Below are positions 5,159 through 5,206 of a stretch of 5,206 nt of DNA, piece after piece. This stretch comes from Richelia sp. UBA3308 (GTDB taxonomy: Bacteria; Cyanobacteriota; Cyanobacteriia; Cyanobacteriales; Nostocaceae). A program made the position numbers and the translations under genes. The notes beneath the pieces were generated by a model. The model was not told where the DNA came from. It searched no databases and worked only from the letters and a program-made list of their open reading frames with translations. How positions within the stretch are numbered: position 1 is the first letter of the stretch; every line of letters begins with the position of its first letter. The stretch is from the NCBI GenBank assembly GCA_002361335.1, contig DESS01000286.1:27509-32714 (forward strand). The letters run 5' to 3'.

Positions 5159-5206
5159 TTAACCGTTGATTGCGGGAGCTTCAACTGCAGCTAAGTCTAA
5201 GGGGAA
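5159..5206 (-). CDS. psbA: Photosystem II D1 protein, C-terminal end (partial)
   Basis: Only the last 15 codons and the TAA stop lie in the window; the gene continues past the right edge. The residues FPLDLAAVEAPAING are the unmistakable C terminus of D1, the photosystem II reaction-centre subunit in the thylakoid membrane. By family numbering the Asp of PLDLA is Asp342, and the following Ala is Ala344, whose free carboxylate ligates the Mn4CaO5 cluster after the protease CtpA removes the extension. Both are present, so this is not a rogue D1 lacking these ligands, although the other ligands are out of view. The extension after Ala344 is nine residues (AVEAPAING), the length seen in plants and shorter than the 16 of many cyanobacterial D1 proteins. 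A strong terminator follows. Confidence 0.96.
   Translation of the reverse strand, partial: FPLDLAAVEAPAING

Overview
The window looks like chromosomal DNA from a cyanobacterium, probably a filamentous or other large-genome lineage. The strongest evidence is the 3' end of psbA, encoding the photosystem II D1 protein, at the right edge. Three perfect HIP1 octamers (GCGATCGC) and the short, palindromic and tandem intergenic repeats common in cyanobacterial genomes agree with this. The coding sequence is A+T-rich, and none of the three complete genes has a clear Shine-Dalgarno sequence.

Layout, left to right. Bases 1-214 are non-coding and hold a 16-bp tandem duplication and a hairpin-forming stretch. 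Bases 215-2380 (minus strand) encode a complete 721-residue type IA DNA topoisomerase with a cysteine-rich, zinc-ribbon-like tail. Bases 2381-2803 form a 423-bp divergent intergenic region. It holds an array of A-rich heptamers, a diverged copy of an inverted-repeat element of the GTAGGGTG...CGCACC kind, a perfect TATAAT box inside that element, and a 25-codon ORF ending two bases before the next gene. Bases 2804-3727 (plus) encode an AraC-family regulator. Bases 3825-4883 (plus) encode a Rieske non-heme iron oxygenase with all metal-binding motifs present. Bases 4884-5158 separate this gene from the convergent psbA and contain two diverged copies of a 28-bp repeat, a 16-bp direct repeat and a strong intrinsic terminator for psbA. 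Bases 5159-5206 encode the last 15 residues of D1.

Functionally, topA (supercoil relaxation) and psbA (photosystem II) are housekeeping genes that frame a two-gene accessory module. The regulator and the oxygenase lie on the same strand 97 bp apart, a common arrangement for a ligand-responsive activator and its target enzyme. No ferredoxin or reductase gene is in the window, so the oxygenase must get electrons from elsewhere in the genome. Its substrate cannot be read from the sequence. The oxygenase gene is more A+T-rich than topA in the lines I counted, contains no HIP1 site, and is bracketed by a 10-bp perfect inverted repeat, so a separate origin is possible but not shown.

The best candidates for something undescribed are the araC-oxygenase pair, the inverted repeat around the oxygenase gene, and the araC leader in which repeat element, promoter and small ORF coincide. 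I see no CRISPR array, transposase, tRNA or rRNA.
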